Origin: a bacterium
Lineage (GTDB): Bacteria; Verrucomicrobiota; Verrucomicrobiia; Limisphaerales; J093
NCBI GenBank assembly: GCA_021780105.1
Contig: JAJXZJ010000053.1
Span: 62,001-126,000 of the forward strand
Reading direction: 5' to 3'
Length of the DNA stretch: 64,000 nucleotides
Shown here: positions 1 through 9,609 of the stretch, piece after piece
Numbering within the stretch: the stretch's first letter is position 1
Layout: every line of letters starts with the position of its first letter
The notes under the pieces: model-generated
What the model was told of the DNA's origin: nothing
The model's input: only the letters and a program-made list of their open reading frames with translations
Databases searched by the model: none
Program-made: the position numbers and the translations under genes

Positions 1-869
1 GTCTGGAATACACGCACGACCTCATCGTCGAACGCGAAGGCGTCTTCAAGGAATGCGTGGCCGCGATCAAGATGGCCAAGCTGCTGGGCTTCCAGGTGGC
101 GACGAACACCACGGTTTACCGCGAAACCAACGTGCGCGAGATCGAGGACATGTTCCGGTTCTTCTCCTGGCTTGGCGTGGACGGGCACACCATCTCGCCC
201 GGCTACGACTACGATGCCGCCAAGAAGGACATGGCGACGCGGCTCGGCAAGAAACCGGAGGATTTCTTCCTGACCCGCAGGATGACCATCGAAAAATTCT
301 CCCGCATCGAGGACTGGGGCAAGGCGTTCACCATCTTTGGCACGCCGGTCTATCAGGAATTCCTCGCCGGCAAACGGGATTTGACCTGCACCGCCTGGGC
401 CATTCCCACGCGCAACATCCGCGGCTGGAAAGCGCCGTGCTACCTGATGACCGACGGCCACTACCCGACCTACCGGGAAATGCTGGAAAAGGTGGATTGG
501 GACAAGTACGGCGTTGTCAACGGCGTCGCCCGCGACTCGCGCTGCGAGAACTGCATGGTGCATTGCGGCTACGATCCCAGCGGCGCGCTGGGAACCAACT
601 ACCAGCGCGGGGACAATTGGAAGAATTTCCGTTATAATTTCGCGGCGCGGCCCAAGCCGTATCCGGACGGCCATCTGGTCAACGCCTTCAACGGCTTTTC
701 CGCCGGCAAAGGCCATCTGGCCGAGGCGAAGGCGGCGATCAAGGCCGGCGCGGAGCCGGAAAACGCAGCGCAGCACGTCGGCGCCCGTTGTGGTGGAGGC
801 GAAACTGGCGAGCGAGATGATTTGCTGGCGAAAATCCGGGTGGCGAGCAAGGCCACTGCCAAAGAGTGA
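1..869 (+). CDS. hpnH: HpnH, adenosyl-hopene transferase (5' partial)
   Basis: The reading frame is open from base 3 to a TGA at 867-869, so the start and the N-terminal radical-SAM CxxxCxxC cluster lie upstream of the window. What remains matches the HpnH family: the second half of the radical-SAM barrel, then the HpnH C-terminal region with a cysteine-rich RCENCMVHCGYDPSG motif and an NGFSAGKGH segment. HpnH joins the 5'-deoxyadenosyl group of SAM to hopene, giving adenosylhopane, the first step of hopanoid side-chain synthesis. The neighbour downstream is hpnJ, 37 bases away on the same strand, so this is part of a hopanoid operon. The last 40 or so residues are charged and low in complexity. 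The family call is recognition by eye and is firm. Confidence 0.9.
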   Translation, partial: LEYTHDLIVEREGVFKECVAAIKMAKLLGFQVATNTTVYRETNVREIEDMFRFFSWLGVDGHTISPGYDYDAAKKDMATRLGKKPEDFFLTRRMTIEKFSRIEDWGKAFTIFGTPVYQEFLAGKRDLTCTAWAIPTRNIRGWKAPCYLMTDGHYPTYREMLEKVDWDKYGVVNGVARDSRCENCMVHCGYDPSGALGTNYQRGDNWKNFRYNFAARPKPYPDGHLVNAFNGFSAGKGHLAEAKAAIKAGAEPENAAQHVGARCGGGETGERDDLLAKIRVASKATAKE

Positions 870-906
870 GGCCAATCCGATACCCGCCCAACCGGTCCGA
901 GTTACG

Positions 907-2367
907 ATGAGCAAGACCCTGTTCCTTTCGCCACCCAGTTTTGACGGCTTCGACGGCGGCGCGGGTTCGCGTTATCAAGCCAAACGGGAAGTCACCAGTT
1001 TCTGGTACCCCACGTGGCTGGCCCAACCCGCCGCGCTCGTGCCCGGCGCCAAACTGCTCGACTGCCCGCCGCACGACATCGGTATTGACGCGTGCCTGCA
1101 GACCGCCCGGAACTATGATCACGTCGTCATCCACACCTCCACGCCGTCGCTGCGCAACGACTGCAAGGTGGCCGAGGCGATCAAGCAGAACCGCCCCGAG
1201 ACGCGCATCGGCTTCGTCGGCGCCCACGCCGCCGTGCTGCCCACGGAGACGCTGAAGGCATCGCCGGCGATTGACTGGGTGGGCCGCAAGGAATTCGACT
1301 ACACCTGCAAGGAAGTCGCCGAGGGCCGTCCGCTGGCGGAGGTCGCCGGGCTTTCCTATCGCGACGCCGGCGGCAAAATCCGCCACAATCCGGAGCGCGA
1401 GCTGATCGCGAACATGGACGACCTGCCGTGGGTGGCGGACGTTTACAAGCGCGACCTGCAAATCGAGAAGTATTTCATCGGCTACCTGCTGCATCCCTAC
1501 GTGAGCATGTACACGGGCCGCGGCTGCCCGGCGCAATGCAGCTTCTGCCTCTGGCCGCAAACCATCGGCGGCCACAAATACCGCGTCCGCTCGCCGCAAA
1601 ACGTCGCCGACGAGATGGCCTACATGAAGAAGCTCTTCCCGCAGGTGAAGGAGTTTTTCTTCGACGACGACACGTTCACCGCCAACCTGCCGCGCGCCCG
1701 TGAAATCGCGCAGAAGCTCAAGCCGCTGGGAGTTAACTGGTCCTGCAACAGCCGCGCCAACGTCAACTACGAGACGATCAAGTTGATGAAAGACTGCGGG
1801 CTGCGGCTGTTCCTCGTCGGCTACGAATCCGGCAGCGACGAAATCCTCACGCGCATCAAGAAAGGCGTCACCACGGACGAAATGCGCACCTTCACGAAAG
1901 CCTGCCGTGAACTGGGCGTCGTGATCCACGGCACGTTCATCCTCGGCCTGCCGGTGGAAACGAAGGAAACGATTGAGCAAACCATCCGTTTCGCGCAGGA
2001 ACTGGACGTGTTCAGCATCCAGGTGAGCCTCGCCGCGCCGTATCCGGGCACCGAGCTTTTCGAAATGGCGCGTCAGAACGGCTGGTTCACGAAGCGCGAC
2101 AAGACGGACATCCTCCACGCCGACGGCTTGCAGCAGTCCGCGCTCGAATATCCCGGCTGCAGCAAGGAGGAAATCTTCGAGGCTGTGGACCGCTTTTACC
2201 GCGCCTATTACCTGCGCCCGAAACCGATCCTCCGCATCATCAAAACCATGCTGGAGGACAAGAATGTTTGCGTCCGCCGGCTGCGCGAAGGTTACGAGTT
2301 CTTCCGCACCATGGCCCAGCGCCGCGACGACCTCGCGGCCGCCCAGCAGTGCGCCGCCAGCGCGTGA
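907..2367 (+). CDS. hpnJ: HpnJ, hopanoid-associated B12-binding radical SAM protein
   Basis: A 486-residue protein starting at the ATG at 907 with the family-typical opening MSKTLFLSPPSFDGFDGG. An N-terminal cobalamin-binding-like domain (about residues 1-160) is followed by a radical-SAM domain whose cluster motif is Cys207-x3-Cys211-x2-Cys214. The FFFDDDTFT and YESGSDEIL motifs of the B12-binding radical-SAM group follow. In established pathways HpnJ acts late, converting glycosylated bacteriohopanetetrol to the cyclitol ether. The frame is open well upstream, but that part overlaps hpnH and looks like shadow sequence. No hpnI or hpnK is visible here. Adjacency to hpnH supports the assignment. 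Confidence 0.9.
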   Translation: MSKTLFLSPPSFDGFDGGAGSRYQAKREVTSFWYPTWLAQPAALVPGAKLLDCPPHDIGIDACLQTARNYDHVVIHTSTPSLRNDCKVAEAIKQNRPETRIGFVGAHAAVLPTETLKASPAIDWVGRKEFDYTCKEVAEGRPLAEVAGLSYRDAGGKIRHNPERELIANMDDLPWVADVYKRDLQIEKYFIGYLLHPYVSMYTGRGCPAQCSFCLWPQTIGGHKYRVRSPQNVADEMAYMKKLFPQVKEFFFDDDTFTANLPRAREIAQKLKPLGVNWSCNSRANVNYETIKLMKDCGLRLFLVGYESGSDEILTRIKKGVTTDEMRTFTKACRELGVVIHGTFILGLPVETKETIEQTIRFAQELDVFSIQVSLAAPYPGTELFEMARQNGWFTKRDKTDILHADGLQQSALEYPGCSKEEIFEAVDRFYRAYYLRPKPILRIIKTMLEDKNVCVRRLREGYEFFRTMAQRRDDLAAAQQCAASA

Positions 2368-2415
2368 GCGGCCTTCGCCTGCCAAACGTTTTGCTTGGTC
2401 GCGCGGCAGCAGCCG

Positions 2416-3441
2416 TCACGGCTTGAACAGGTTGGCTGGCAGGTCTTCGCGGTTCACGATCCGCGGATCGTCGAGCATTTCCTTGGCGTGGGGATTCATA
2501 CCGAGGCTCCACTTCCAGTTCCAGCTCATGAAGAACACCACCGGCGAAAAATCCTGTTCCACGCCGGCGAGAAACCGCCGGTAATCGAAGTCGCCGGGCG
2601 GATTCTGCGGACCGTGCGGACCGAACTCCGAAAAACCCACCGGCTTGCCCAGCGCGGCCACGGCATCGAAACCCTTGATGTGCTGCCGGTCCACGAAATC
2701 CGTGTAGGCATCCAGGCCGACGAGGTCCACGTAATGGTCGCCGGCGTAGTAACTGGCGGTTTTGTCGCCGTGGTTGGGACCATAAACCCAGATCAAATTG
2801 TCGAGGTGTTTGGTTTCACTGAAATAGTCGAACATCTGACGCCAGACCTTGATGAACGTGTCCGGCGGTTGCGCGCCCCACCAGAACCAACCGCCGTTCA
2901 TTTCGTGGAACGGCCGCCACAGCACCACCACGCCGGCGTCCTTCAATTCCTGCAAGCCGCCGGCAAGCTGGTCCAGCTCGCGCATCCAGCGCGTATGAGT
3001 GTCGCCGTCCGGCGCGAGCAAATCGGCGAGGTTCACACCCTTGTCGCGCAGGCCGCCACCCTTGGGGTTGGCCGGATTGTAAAGATGCGCGCTGACCGTC
3101 ACCAGGCCGCCCTGCCGCCAGTATTCAATCGCCGTCCGGTTCGGCGCGGCAAACGTCAGCCCGCCCTTGCCGAAGTCCGCGTAGTCCACGCCGATCAACG
3201 CCGGCCAGTGCCCCGTCTGCGTGTGGATGTCCTCGATGAGCTTCAGCTTCGCGCCGTTGCCGAAATCGGTGAACTGCCCCGACAACACGCGCTCGTCCTT
3301 GCGTCCCGCGAGGCTGTGAAAATAGCTCAGGATGGCCCGCACCTGGGTATTCGCGTGCGGATTTGCTGGCTCCGCGACGGGCGCGGCCAGCCCGGCAAAC
3401 ACAAAACCAAGGCAAATCAGACCGGTCAACGGAGTTTTCAT
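2416..3441 (-). CDS. Secreted glycoside hydrolase family 26 (beta-mannanase-like)
   Basis: A 341-residue protein with a signal peptide at residues 1-20 (MKTPLTGLICLGFVFAGLAA). The GH26 acid/base motif WRPFHEMNGGWFWWG puts the catalytic acid at Glu180, and the nucleophile motif GFSEFGP puts it at Glu272. The early HWPALIGVDYADF and VSAHLYNP segments are also typical of GH26. Such enzymes cleave beta-1,4-mannan, and less often related beta-glucans, by a retaining mechanism outside the cytoplasm. The ATG at 3441 was chosen over an upstream start at 3477 because it begins the signal peptide. It faces hpnJ tail to tail with a 48-base gap. Substrate cannot be settled from sequence alone. Confidence 0.88.
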   Translation of the reverse strand: MKTPLTGLICLGFVFAGLAAPVAEPANPHANTQVRAILSYFHSLAGRKDERVLSGQFTDFGNGAKLKLIEDIHTQTGHWPALIGVDYADFGKGGLTFAAPNRTAIEYWRQGGLVTVSAHLYNPANPKGGGLRDKGVNLADLLAPDGDTHTRWMRELDQLAGGLQELKDAGVVVLWRPFHEMNGGWFWWGAQPPDTFIKVWRQMFDYFSETKHLDNLIWVYGPNHGDKTASYYAGDHYVDLVGLDAYTDFVDRQHIKGFDAVAALGKPVGFSEFGPHGPQNPPGDFDYRRFLAGVEQDFSPVVFFMSWNWKWSLGMNPHAKEMLDDPRIVNREDLPANLFKP

Positions 3442-3565
3442 GCGCACCGTTGAAACCAAGTTCCGTCGCCTCGTCAAAGGAATTCGTACCGGACGCCGCC
3501 GGCCAGCCTTTACGGCACCGCCGACCCTGCTATGCTCGACGGCACACAGGCACGCCTGTGATGCT

Positions 3566-4843
3566 ATGCCGGAAACGTTGGATTTGACTCACGACACCGT
3601 CCTGCCGCCACCGCTGGATACCCTGCTGCCGCGCTGGCTGACCGAAGTGCCGCTCTACCGGGCGGGCGCCGCGGCCGTCGGCCCGGACGGCGGCGTCACC
3701 ACTGCGGCATTCCGCCGGCTGCCCTTCATCACCAAGCGCGACATCCGCCGCGATTTTCCGCGCAATTTCCTGCGGGCCGGCGTGGACCTCGACGCGTTGC
3801 TGGACCGGGATTTGGTGGAACTCGAACACACCTCCGGCACGTCCGACGAACGCACGCCGCTGCTGCTGGCGCGCGGATGGTGGACGGAGCAGGAGGAACG
3901 CGCGCTGCGGCTGAACCGTGTCGTGGCGGGCGTGCTCGACGAGTTTCCGTCGGCACGACGGGTGACGATTGTCTCGCCGGTTTGCAGCGGCGACATTTGC
4001 TACCAAGGCCGGCCGTCCCGCGCCGAGCGCATCGTCGGCCGCGCGCTCTTCGTGAACCTCTCGCGCCATCCGTTTCTATGGAGCGACGCCGAGCTGGCGC
4101 GCATGGCGGCCGAAGCGGTGGAGTGGCAGCCGCAGTTCCTCGACGTGGACCCGGTTTACGGCGCGCGGTTCGCGCTTTACTGCAAGCACGCGGGAATTCG
4201 CCTGCCGTCGCTGCGGTTCATTCTGGCGAGCTACGAGTTCGTCAGCGTCGTCCACCGCCGCATTCTGGAGCGCGTGTTCGGCGTGCCCGTGTTCAACCTC
4301 TACGGCTCGACGGAAACCGGCCACCTGCTGATGGAAGACGACCGCGGCGACATGGCGCCCAGCCACGCCACCGCGTGGCTCGAAGAGCATGAATCCGACG
4401 CGCGCGGCATCGGCGAGTTGATTGTCACCACCCTGACGAACGACTACATGCCGCTGGTCCGCTACCGCATCGGCGACCTCGTCGAGCGGCACGGCCCGCC
4501 GGCAAATGCCACCTACACGGTGCATGGCCGCGTGATGGACGCCTTCTCAACGCCGGCAAACAGCCGCGTGACCACGCGGGAACTCGACGCGTGCTTCGCC
4601 GGCATGGCGGGTGTCGCGCATTACCAAATGGTTGAACCCACAGCAGGCCAGTGGCGCCTGCGCTTCGTGCCGGAAGGCAACGGTCCTGGCGCGGCGGAAC
4701 TGGCCGGGTTGCGCGAACGGCTCGCGGACCGGCTGGGCGCGGCGAACGGCCTGTCGCTGGAACCCGCGGATGCGTTGATGCCGGAGTCTTCGGGCAAGTT
4801 CCGCCTGGGTTATCCCCACCAGCCGCCCCCAAACCGCCGATAG
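3566..4843 (+). CDS. PaaK/CapK-like AMP-forming adenylate enzyme
   Basis: A 425-residue protein related to phenylacetate-CoA ligase. It carries the P-loop-like motif EHTSGTSDERTP (canonical SSGTTG), the adenylate motif NLYGSTETGH, the RIGDLVE segment of the C-terminal hinge and a C-terminal SSGKFR lysine motif. The expected chemistry is ATP-dependent activation of a carboxylic acid to an acyl-AMP and then a thioester, in the cytoplasm. The substrate is unknown, and the first and last motifs diverge from true phenylacetate ligases. The ATG at 3566 was chosen because the upstream extension is arginine-rich and overlaps the divergent GH26 leader. It stands alone and does not sit in a paa cluster. 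Confidence 0.75.
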   Translation: MPETLDLTHDTVLPPPLDTLLPRWLTEVPLYRAGAAAVGPDGGVTTAAFRRLPFITKRDIRRDFPRNFLRAGVDLDALLDRDLVELEHTSGTSDERTPLLLARGWWTEQEERALRLNRVVAGVLDEFPSARRVTIVSPVCSGDICYQGRPSRAERIVGRALFVNLSRHPFLWSDAELARMAAEAVEWQPQFLDVDPVYGARFALYCKHAGIRLPSLRFILASYEFVSVVHRRILERVFGVPVFNLYGSTETGHLLMEDDRGDMAPSHATAWLEEHESDARGIGELIVTTLTNDYMPLVRYRIGDLVERHGPPANATYTVHGRVMDAFSTPANSRVTTRELDACFAGMAGVAHYQMVEPTAGQWRLRFVPEGNGPGAAELAGLRERLADRLGAANGLSLEPADALMPESSGKFRLGYPHQPPPNRR

Positions 4844-4890
4844 TCCCGTGGCGGATGCGCGTGCGCCGGCCGGAAGACTAGCTAGCTCAG

Positions 4891-4920
4891 CCCCCAGCCC
4901 AAAGGGGGAATCTTGTCTTT
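4891..4920 (+). terminator. Weak possible terminator after the PaaK-like gene
   Basis: A five-pair CCCCC/GGGGG stem (4891-4895 with 4904-4908) is followed by a T-rich but interrupted tail, AATCTTGTCTTT. It lies 48 bases after the stop codon of the upstream gene. The stem is short, so this is tentative. Confidence 0.3.
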
Positions 4921-4974
4921 CACGGCGTGCTTGCGTAGATTCGCGGCGCGTTGGATAATGACCACGAAAGCCAA

Positions 4975-5859
4975 ATGCGCCACGTCATGAAAATGCGTCC
5001 TGCTCCTCGGTCCGTTGCCACTGCGCGCCGCGGATTCACCCTCATCGAACTGCTCGTCGTTATCGCCATCATCGCCATTCTCGCCGGCATGTTGCTGCCC
5101 GCGTTGAGCAAGGCCAAGGCGAAGGCACAGGGCATCGGCTGCATGAACAACAGCAAGCAGCTCATGCTCGCCTGGCGGATGTATGTGGACGACAACCGCG
5201 ACACGGTTCCGTTTGCCTACGTGCAGGACGTGGCCACTGACTCCAATTACCGCTACGGCTGGATGCATGGCATTTTGGACTACAACAACGGAAATGCCGA
5301 CAATTGGAACGCCACGAATACAATCATGCAGGGTGCGATCTGGCCCTACACCGGCAACTCGCTCGCCATCTACAAATGCCCGGCTGATCCCATCCGCGTC
5401 ATTCCAACCAGCGGCCCCTACCGGGGCCAGAGCACGCCCCGCACCCGCAGCATGTCCATGAACGCGTGGTTCGGCATGAACGAGGGCGACTGGAGTCTCA
5501 CCTGGTTTGGGGACAGAACCTTCCGTGCGTATTTCAAACTGACGGACGTTGTGGATCCTGGCCCGGCCAGCACCTGGGTGCTGGTGGATGAGCATCCGGA
5601 CAGCATCAATGACGGCTTTTTCTGCGTGGACATGCATGGTTACCCGAACGCGGCGTCAACCACGCTGCCTGACTGTCCGGCCAGCTATCACAACGGTGCC
5701 TGCGGTTTTGCGTTTGCCGACGGCCATTCCGAGATTCACAAATGGCTGGACCCGCGCACGAAGCCGCCCATCAGGAAACAAACCTACTCGCCGGGCAACC
5801 AGGGTAACAGCGTGGACATCGTCTGGCTGTGGACGCACACCACGAGCAAGGTTAAGTAA
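4975..5859 (+). CDS. Prepilin-type N-terminal methylation protein (FADGH type)
   Basis: About 294 residues. A basic leader ends at RRG, followed by [20 protein letters not shown], the class III prepilin peptidase site and hydrophobic stalk (Phe+1, Glu+5). A C-terminal [13 protein letters not shown] segment follows. This architecture belongs to the large type II pseudopilin-like family that is greatly expanded in Verrucomicrobia and Planctomycetes. The protein is probably processed by a prepilin peptidase and anchored in the inner membrane or displayed at the surface; individual functions are mostly unknown. In-frame starts exist at 4951 (TTG), 4975, 4987 and 4993 (ATG), and none has a strong ribosome-binding site. 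Single gene, no pilus genes nearby. Confidence 0.88.
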   Translation: MRHVMKMRPAPRSVATARRGFTLIELLVVIAIIAILAGMLLPALSKAKAKAQGIGCMNNSKQLMLAWRMYVDDNRDTVPFAYVQDVATDSNYRYGWMHGILDYNNGNADNWNATNTIMQGAIWPYTGNSLAIYKCPADPIRVIPTSGPYRGQSTPRTRSMSMNAWFGMNEGDWSLTWFGDRTFRAYFKLTDVVDPGPASTWVLVDEHPDSINDGFFCVDMHGYPNAASTTLPDCPASYHNGACGFAFADGHSEIHKWLDPRTKPPIRKQTYSPGNQGNSVDIVWLWTHTTSKVK

Positions 5860-5916
5860 GCCTCACCTCGGACGGTTGCGCTGGTGCCGGCCGGATTCTC
5901 CGGCTAGGCTCGCGGA

Positions 5917-8900
5917 GTGGCCGACTTCACTCCCGATCAACGCCGCGCTAGCCTCGCGGAGGGCAACGTCCTTGTGGTCGCCGGCGCCGGCACCGGCAAG
6001 ACCCGCGCCCTCGTGGAACGCTGCGCCGCCCGCGCCCTCGATCAGGTTGCCCCGGTGTCGCTCGACGACATCCTGATGGTCACCTTCACCGAGGCCGCCG
6101 CCGCCGAGATGAAGCGCCGGCTGCGCGAACGGCTGGCCGCGGAAATGGAACGTCAGCCCGATCGCCCCGAAATTGCCGAGCAGCTTGCGCTCGTGGACAC
6201 CGCCCGCATCGCCACGCTCCACAGTTTCTGCCTCCAGCTCGTTCGCGAACATTTCCACGAACTGGCGCTCGACCCGCAGATCGCCGTGCTTGAGGACAGC
6301 CGCGCCACCGTGCTGGCGGCCGAGTGCCTTGACACCGTGCTAAAGCGCCATTACGCCGGCCGTGAACCGGCCGACGAAGCCGCGCGCCAGCTCATTCTCG
6401 TGTATGGCGGCGGCCGCGACGAACCGATCCGCCGCCTCGTCCGCCGGCTGCACGATTACTCCCGGACGCTGCCCGATCCCGACGGCTGGTTCACCGAACG
6501 GGAAAACGCGCTGGCGGCGGACGCGTCGCCGGACTGGGAAAGCCGGTTGCTCGCCGCGTTTGAGGAACTCTGCGACGAGTGGCTGCCGGTGTTGCGCGAA
6601 CAGCCCAACGACACGTTACGCGGCTGCGCGACCGTGTTGGAACAAGCCACTTCGCCGCTGACGCGCGCGGCCGTCGCCGCCGCCTGCGCGAAAATCGCCG
6701 CGCTCGACGCCGACGAAAACTGGCCGCGTGGAACCAAGGGAAAATTTCGCGATCCGCACGCCGGCTTTTTTGCGGACGTGGAATTCCTGCGTTCGCTGGC
6801 GGGCTTCGCAGCCGGCGACGCCGATCCGCTGGTGGAGGATTGGCGCTGGGTTCGCCCGCACCTGCGGACGCTGCTGGCGCTGACGCGCGAGTTCGGCGCC
6901 GGGTTCGCCCGCGCCAAACGCGACCTCGGTGCGGTGGATTTTCACGACCTCGAACAGTTCGCGCTGCAACTGCTGTGGGATCCCGGGCGAGATCAGCCCA
7001 CCGCCCTCGCCGGGACGTGGCGCCGCCGGCTGCGGCTGGTCTTCGTGGACGAATATCAGGACATCAACGCCGCGCAGGACCGGATCATCCGCGCGCTGAG
7101 CCGCGACGGCGCGGAGGCAAACCGGTTTCTGGTCGGCGATGTGAAGCAGAGCATCTACCGTTTCCGGCTCGCTGATCCGCGCATCTTCCAGCATTGCGCC
7201 GACGACTGGAAACAGCCGTCACCGGCCGGGCAGGTGATTCCGCTGCGCGACAATTTCCGCAGCCACGCGGGCATTTTGCGGTTCGTCAACGCATTCTTTG
7301 CCGGGGTCATGCGGCGCGAGGTGGGTGGCGTGGATTATGGCGCGGACGCGCGACTGGAGTTTGGCGCCGCGGAACAACGCACCCATTTTGCCGCGCCAAT
7401 GATCACCAGTTTCGCCGCCGCGCCGGTGGAACTGCATCTCCGCCTGACCAGCAAGGCTGAGCCGGCCGGCGAGCCGGATGAGGAAACCGAGGCTGACCGC
7501 GTCGGCAGGGACGATTTAACCAACGCGGAAAAAGAGGCCGCGCTGGTGGCGCAGCGGTTGCGCGAGCTGAAGTCACAACCGTTCCGTGTGTGGGACGGCG
7601 AGATCAAGGCGCTGCGGCCGGTGGCGTGGCGTGACATGGTGATTCTCCTCCGCTCGCCCCGCGGCAAGGCGGAGACGTTCGCCAAGGTCTTCGCCCGGCA
7701 GGGCATTCCGCTGATCGCGGCGCGGGGCGGACTTTACGACACCACGGAGGTGTCCGACCTGCTGAACCTGCTCCTGCTGCTGGACAACCCGCTCCAGGAT
7801 TTGCCGCTGCTGGCCGTGCTGCGCTCGCCGCTGGCGGGTTTCACCCTCGACGAACTCGCCGCCGTCCGGCTGGCCGCGCGCAGCGGCCCGCTCTGGACCG
7901 CGCTCCAGCGAATTTCAAATTTCAAATTTCAAATTTCAAATCGTGCCGCCGGCGAACCCACAGCGCCATCCGCCGACACCCCTGCCGTTGCGCCGGAGCC
8001 GGTCGCCGTCGCGACCGAATCCGCCGCGCACAAGGCGGCGGAATTCCTCGATCATTACTCTCGCTGGCGCGAACTGGCCCGGCGCGGCGCGCTGTCCGCC
8101 TGCCTCGAAACCGTGCTGGACGCGACACATTACGAGGACTGGCTGCTGGCCCGGGACCGCGGCGACGCGCGGCGCGCGAACGTCCGCCGTTTCCTCGCGC
8201 TGACGCGGCAGTTTGACCAGCTTCAACACCAGGGCCTTTTCCGTTTTCTCCGCTTTGTCCAGGCCCAGCAGGAGGCGGAGTTCGATCCGGAGCCGGCCGC
8301 CGCCAACACCGCCGATGCCGTGCGGCTGATGAGCATTCACCAAAGCAAGGGACTGGAGTTCCCGGTCGTGGTCGCCGCCGATCTCGGCAAGCCGTTCAAC
8401 TTCGACGATCTGAACAGCGCCATCATCCTCGACGAGGCGCTCGGGCTCTGCCCGCTGGTGAAACCCGCCGCCGGTGGCACCATGTATCCCAGCCTGCCGC
8501 ACTGGCGGGCCGCCCGGCGCCAAAAGCGCGAAACGCTGGGCGAGGAACTCCGCCTGCTCTACGTCGCCGCCACGCGCGCCAGTGACAAGCTGCTGCTGGT
8601 CGGCACCGCGTCGCGCAGGCGCGCCGCCGGGCACTGGGGCGCTGCCGGCCTGACGCAACTGGCCTCGCGTGAAATCCTGCAAGCTCGCCACGCTCTGGAT
8701 TGGCTGGGACCGCTCCTGCCCACGCTCGCCGACGCGCCGGGCTGGCTTGATCAAACCTCCGGTTGCGGCGGATTGCTGGCCTGGCGGATTTACGAAAACG
8801 ATGAAGCACCGGCGGCCACCGCCGAACCGCCGGCGACGCCGGTGACAGCGAACCAAATGGCCGTGCCGGCGTGGCTGCCGGCGCGTCTGGGGTGGACTTA

Positions 8901-9609
8901 TCCGCATCGCGCCGCCACGCGGGAACCGGCCAAAACGTCCGTCTCGGCATGGCGCCGGCGGGTGGTCGAGGAAAACGACGCCGAAGCGCAGCCATGGTTT
9001 TGGCCGGCCGCGCCGCCGCGCCGCGAAAACGGAAAACTCTCGGCGGCCGAACGCGGCACCACACACCACCGCTTTCTGCAATTGCTGGCGCTGGACCACG
9101 TCGGCAGCGCGAGCGAACTGGCTGCTGAAGCTGACCGGTTGCGCCAAGCCGGCCAGCTTTCCGCTGCGGAAGCCGCCGCGCTGGACCTCGCCGCCCTCGC
9201 CGCGTTCTGGGGCAGTGAAATCGGCCGGTGCGTTCGCGAGCACGCGGCGTTCGTCCGACGCGAACTGGAGTTCACCGCGCGATTGTCGCCAGCCGATCTG
9301 GCCGGCCTTGCGCTGCCAGTGACCGTCGGTCTGGACGAAAACGAATTTGTCGTGGTGCAGGGCGTCGCGGATCTGGCCGTGCTCCGGCCGGACGAGATCT
9401 GGCTGCTGGACTTCAAAACGGACGCGGTGACGCCGGCGACGCGCGACGCAAAAGTCGCCGCCTACCGGCCGCAACTTGGGCTTTACGCGCTGGCGCTGGC
9501 GTGCATTTACCGCCGGCCGGTCACCCGCGCCTGGCTGCATTTTCTTGCCTCACGCGAAACCGTGGCCGTCGCGTCCCCGGCGCGGGAACTTGTCGCCGGC
9601 CCACGATGA
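5917..9609 (+). CDS. addA: AddA-like UvrD-family helicase-nuclease
   Basis: A 1230-residue protein with SF1 helicase motifs in order: Walker A GAGTGKTR (about residue 23), the FVDEYQDIN Walker B, GDVKQSIYRFRLAD, MSIHQSKGLEFPVVV and LRLLYVAATRA. A C-terminal PD-(D/E)xK nuclease follows (QGVADLAVL then LLDFKTD). This is the AddA/RecB architecture for resecting double-strand breaks to load RecA. No addB partner is in the window; upstream is a prepilin-like gene. The start is GTG 5917 preceded by GCGGA. The stop overlaps the ATG of the next gene (ATGA). A four-copy heptanucleotide repeat lies inside the frame near residue 665, beside an Ala/Pro-rich linker. It could be a RecB-like orphan instead. 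Confidence 0.85.
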   Translation: MADFTPDQRRASLAEGNVLVVAGAGTGKTRALVERCAARALDQVAPVSLDDILMVTFTEAAAAEMKRRLRERLAAEMERQPDRPEIAEQLALVDTARIATLHSFCLQLVREHFHELALDPQIAVLEDSRATVLAAECLDTVLKRHYAGREPADEAARQLILVYGGGRDEPIRRLVRRLHDYSRTLPDPDGWFTERENALAADASPDWESRLLAAFEELCDEWLPVLREQPNDTLRGCATVLEQATSPLTRAAVAAACAKIAALDADENWPRGTKGKFRDPHAGFFADVEFLRSLAGFAAGDADPLVEDWRWVRPHLRTLLALTREFGAGFARAKRDLGAVDFHDLEQFALQLLWDPGRDQPTALAGTWRRRLRLVFVDEYQDINAAQDRIIRALSRDGAEANRFLVGDVKQSIYRFRLADPRIFQHCADDWKQPSPAGQVIPLRDNFRSHAGILRFVNAFFAGVMRREVGGVDYGADARLEFGAAEQRTHFAAPMITSFAAAPVELHLRLTSKAEPAGEPDEETEADRVGRDDLTNAEKEAALVAQRLRELKSQPFRVWDGEIKALRPVAWRDMVILLRSPRGKAETFAKVFARQGIPLIAARGGLYDTTEVSDLLNLLLLLDNPLQDLPLLAVLRSPLAGFTLDELAAVRLAARSGPLWTALQRISNFKFQISNRAAGEPTAPSADTPAVAPEPVAVATESAAHKAAEFLDHYSRWRELARRGALSACLETVLDATHYEDWLLARDRGDARRANVRRFLALTRQFDQLQHQGLFRFLRFVQAQQEAEFDPEPAAANTADAVRLMSIHQSKGLEFPVVVAADLGKPFNFDDLNSAIILDEALGLCPLVKPAAGGTMYPSLPHWRAARRQKRETLGEELRLLYVAATRASDKLLLVGTASRRRAAGHWGAAGLTQLASREILQARHALDWLGPLLPTLADAPGWLDQTSGCGGLLAWRIYENDEAPAATAEPPATPVTANQMAVPAWLPARLGWTYPHRAATREPAKTSVSAWRRRVVEENDAEAQPWFWPAAPPRRENGKLSAAERGTTHHRFLQLLALDHVGSASELAAEADRLRQAGQLSAAEAAALDLAALAAFWGSEIGRCVREHAAFVRRELEFTARLSPADLAGLALPVTVGLDENEFVVVQGVADLAVLRPDEIWLLDFKTDAVTPATRDAKVAAYRPQLGLYALALACIYRRPVTRAWLHFLASRETVAVASPARELVAGPR
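7912..7941 (+). repeat. Heptanucleotide tandem repeat (ATTTCAA)x4 inside addA
   Basis: Four perfect copies of ATTTCAA (7912-7939) plus AT sit in an otherwise GC-rich coding region and encode the peptide ISNFKFQISN. The unit is 7 bases, so gain or loss of one copy would shift the frame. Confidence 0.9.
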
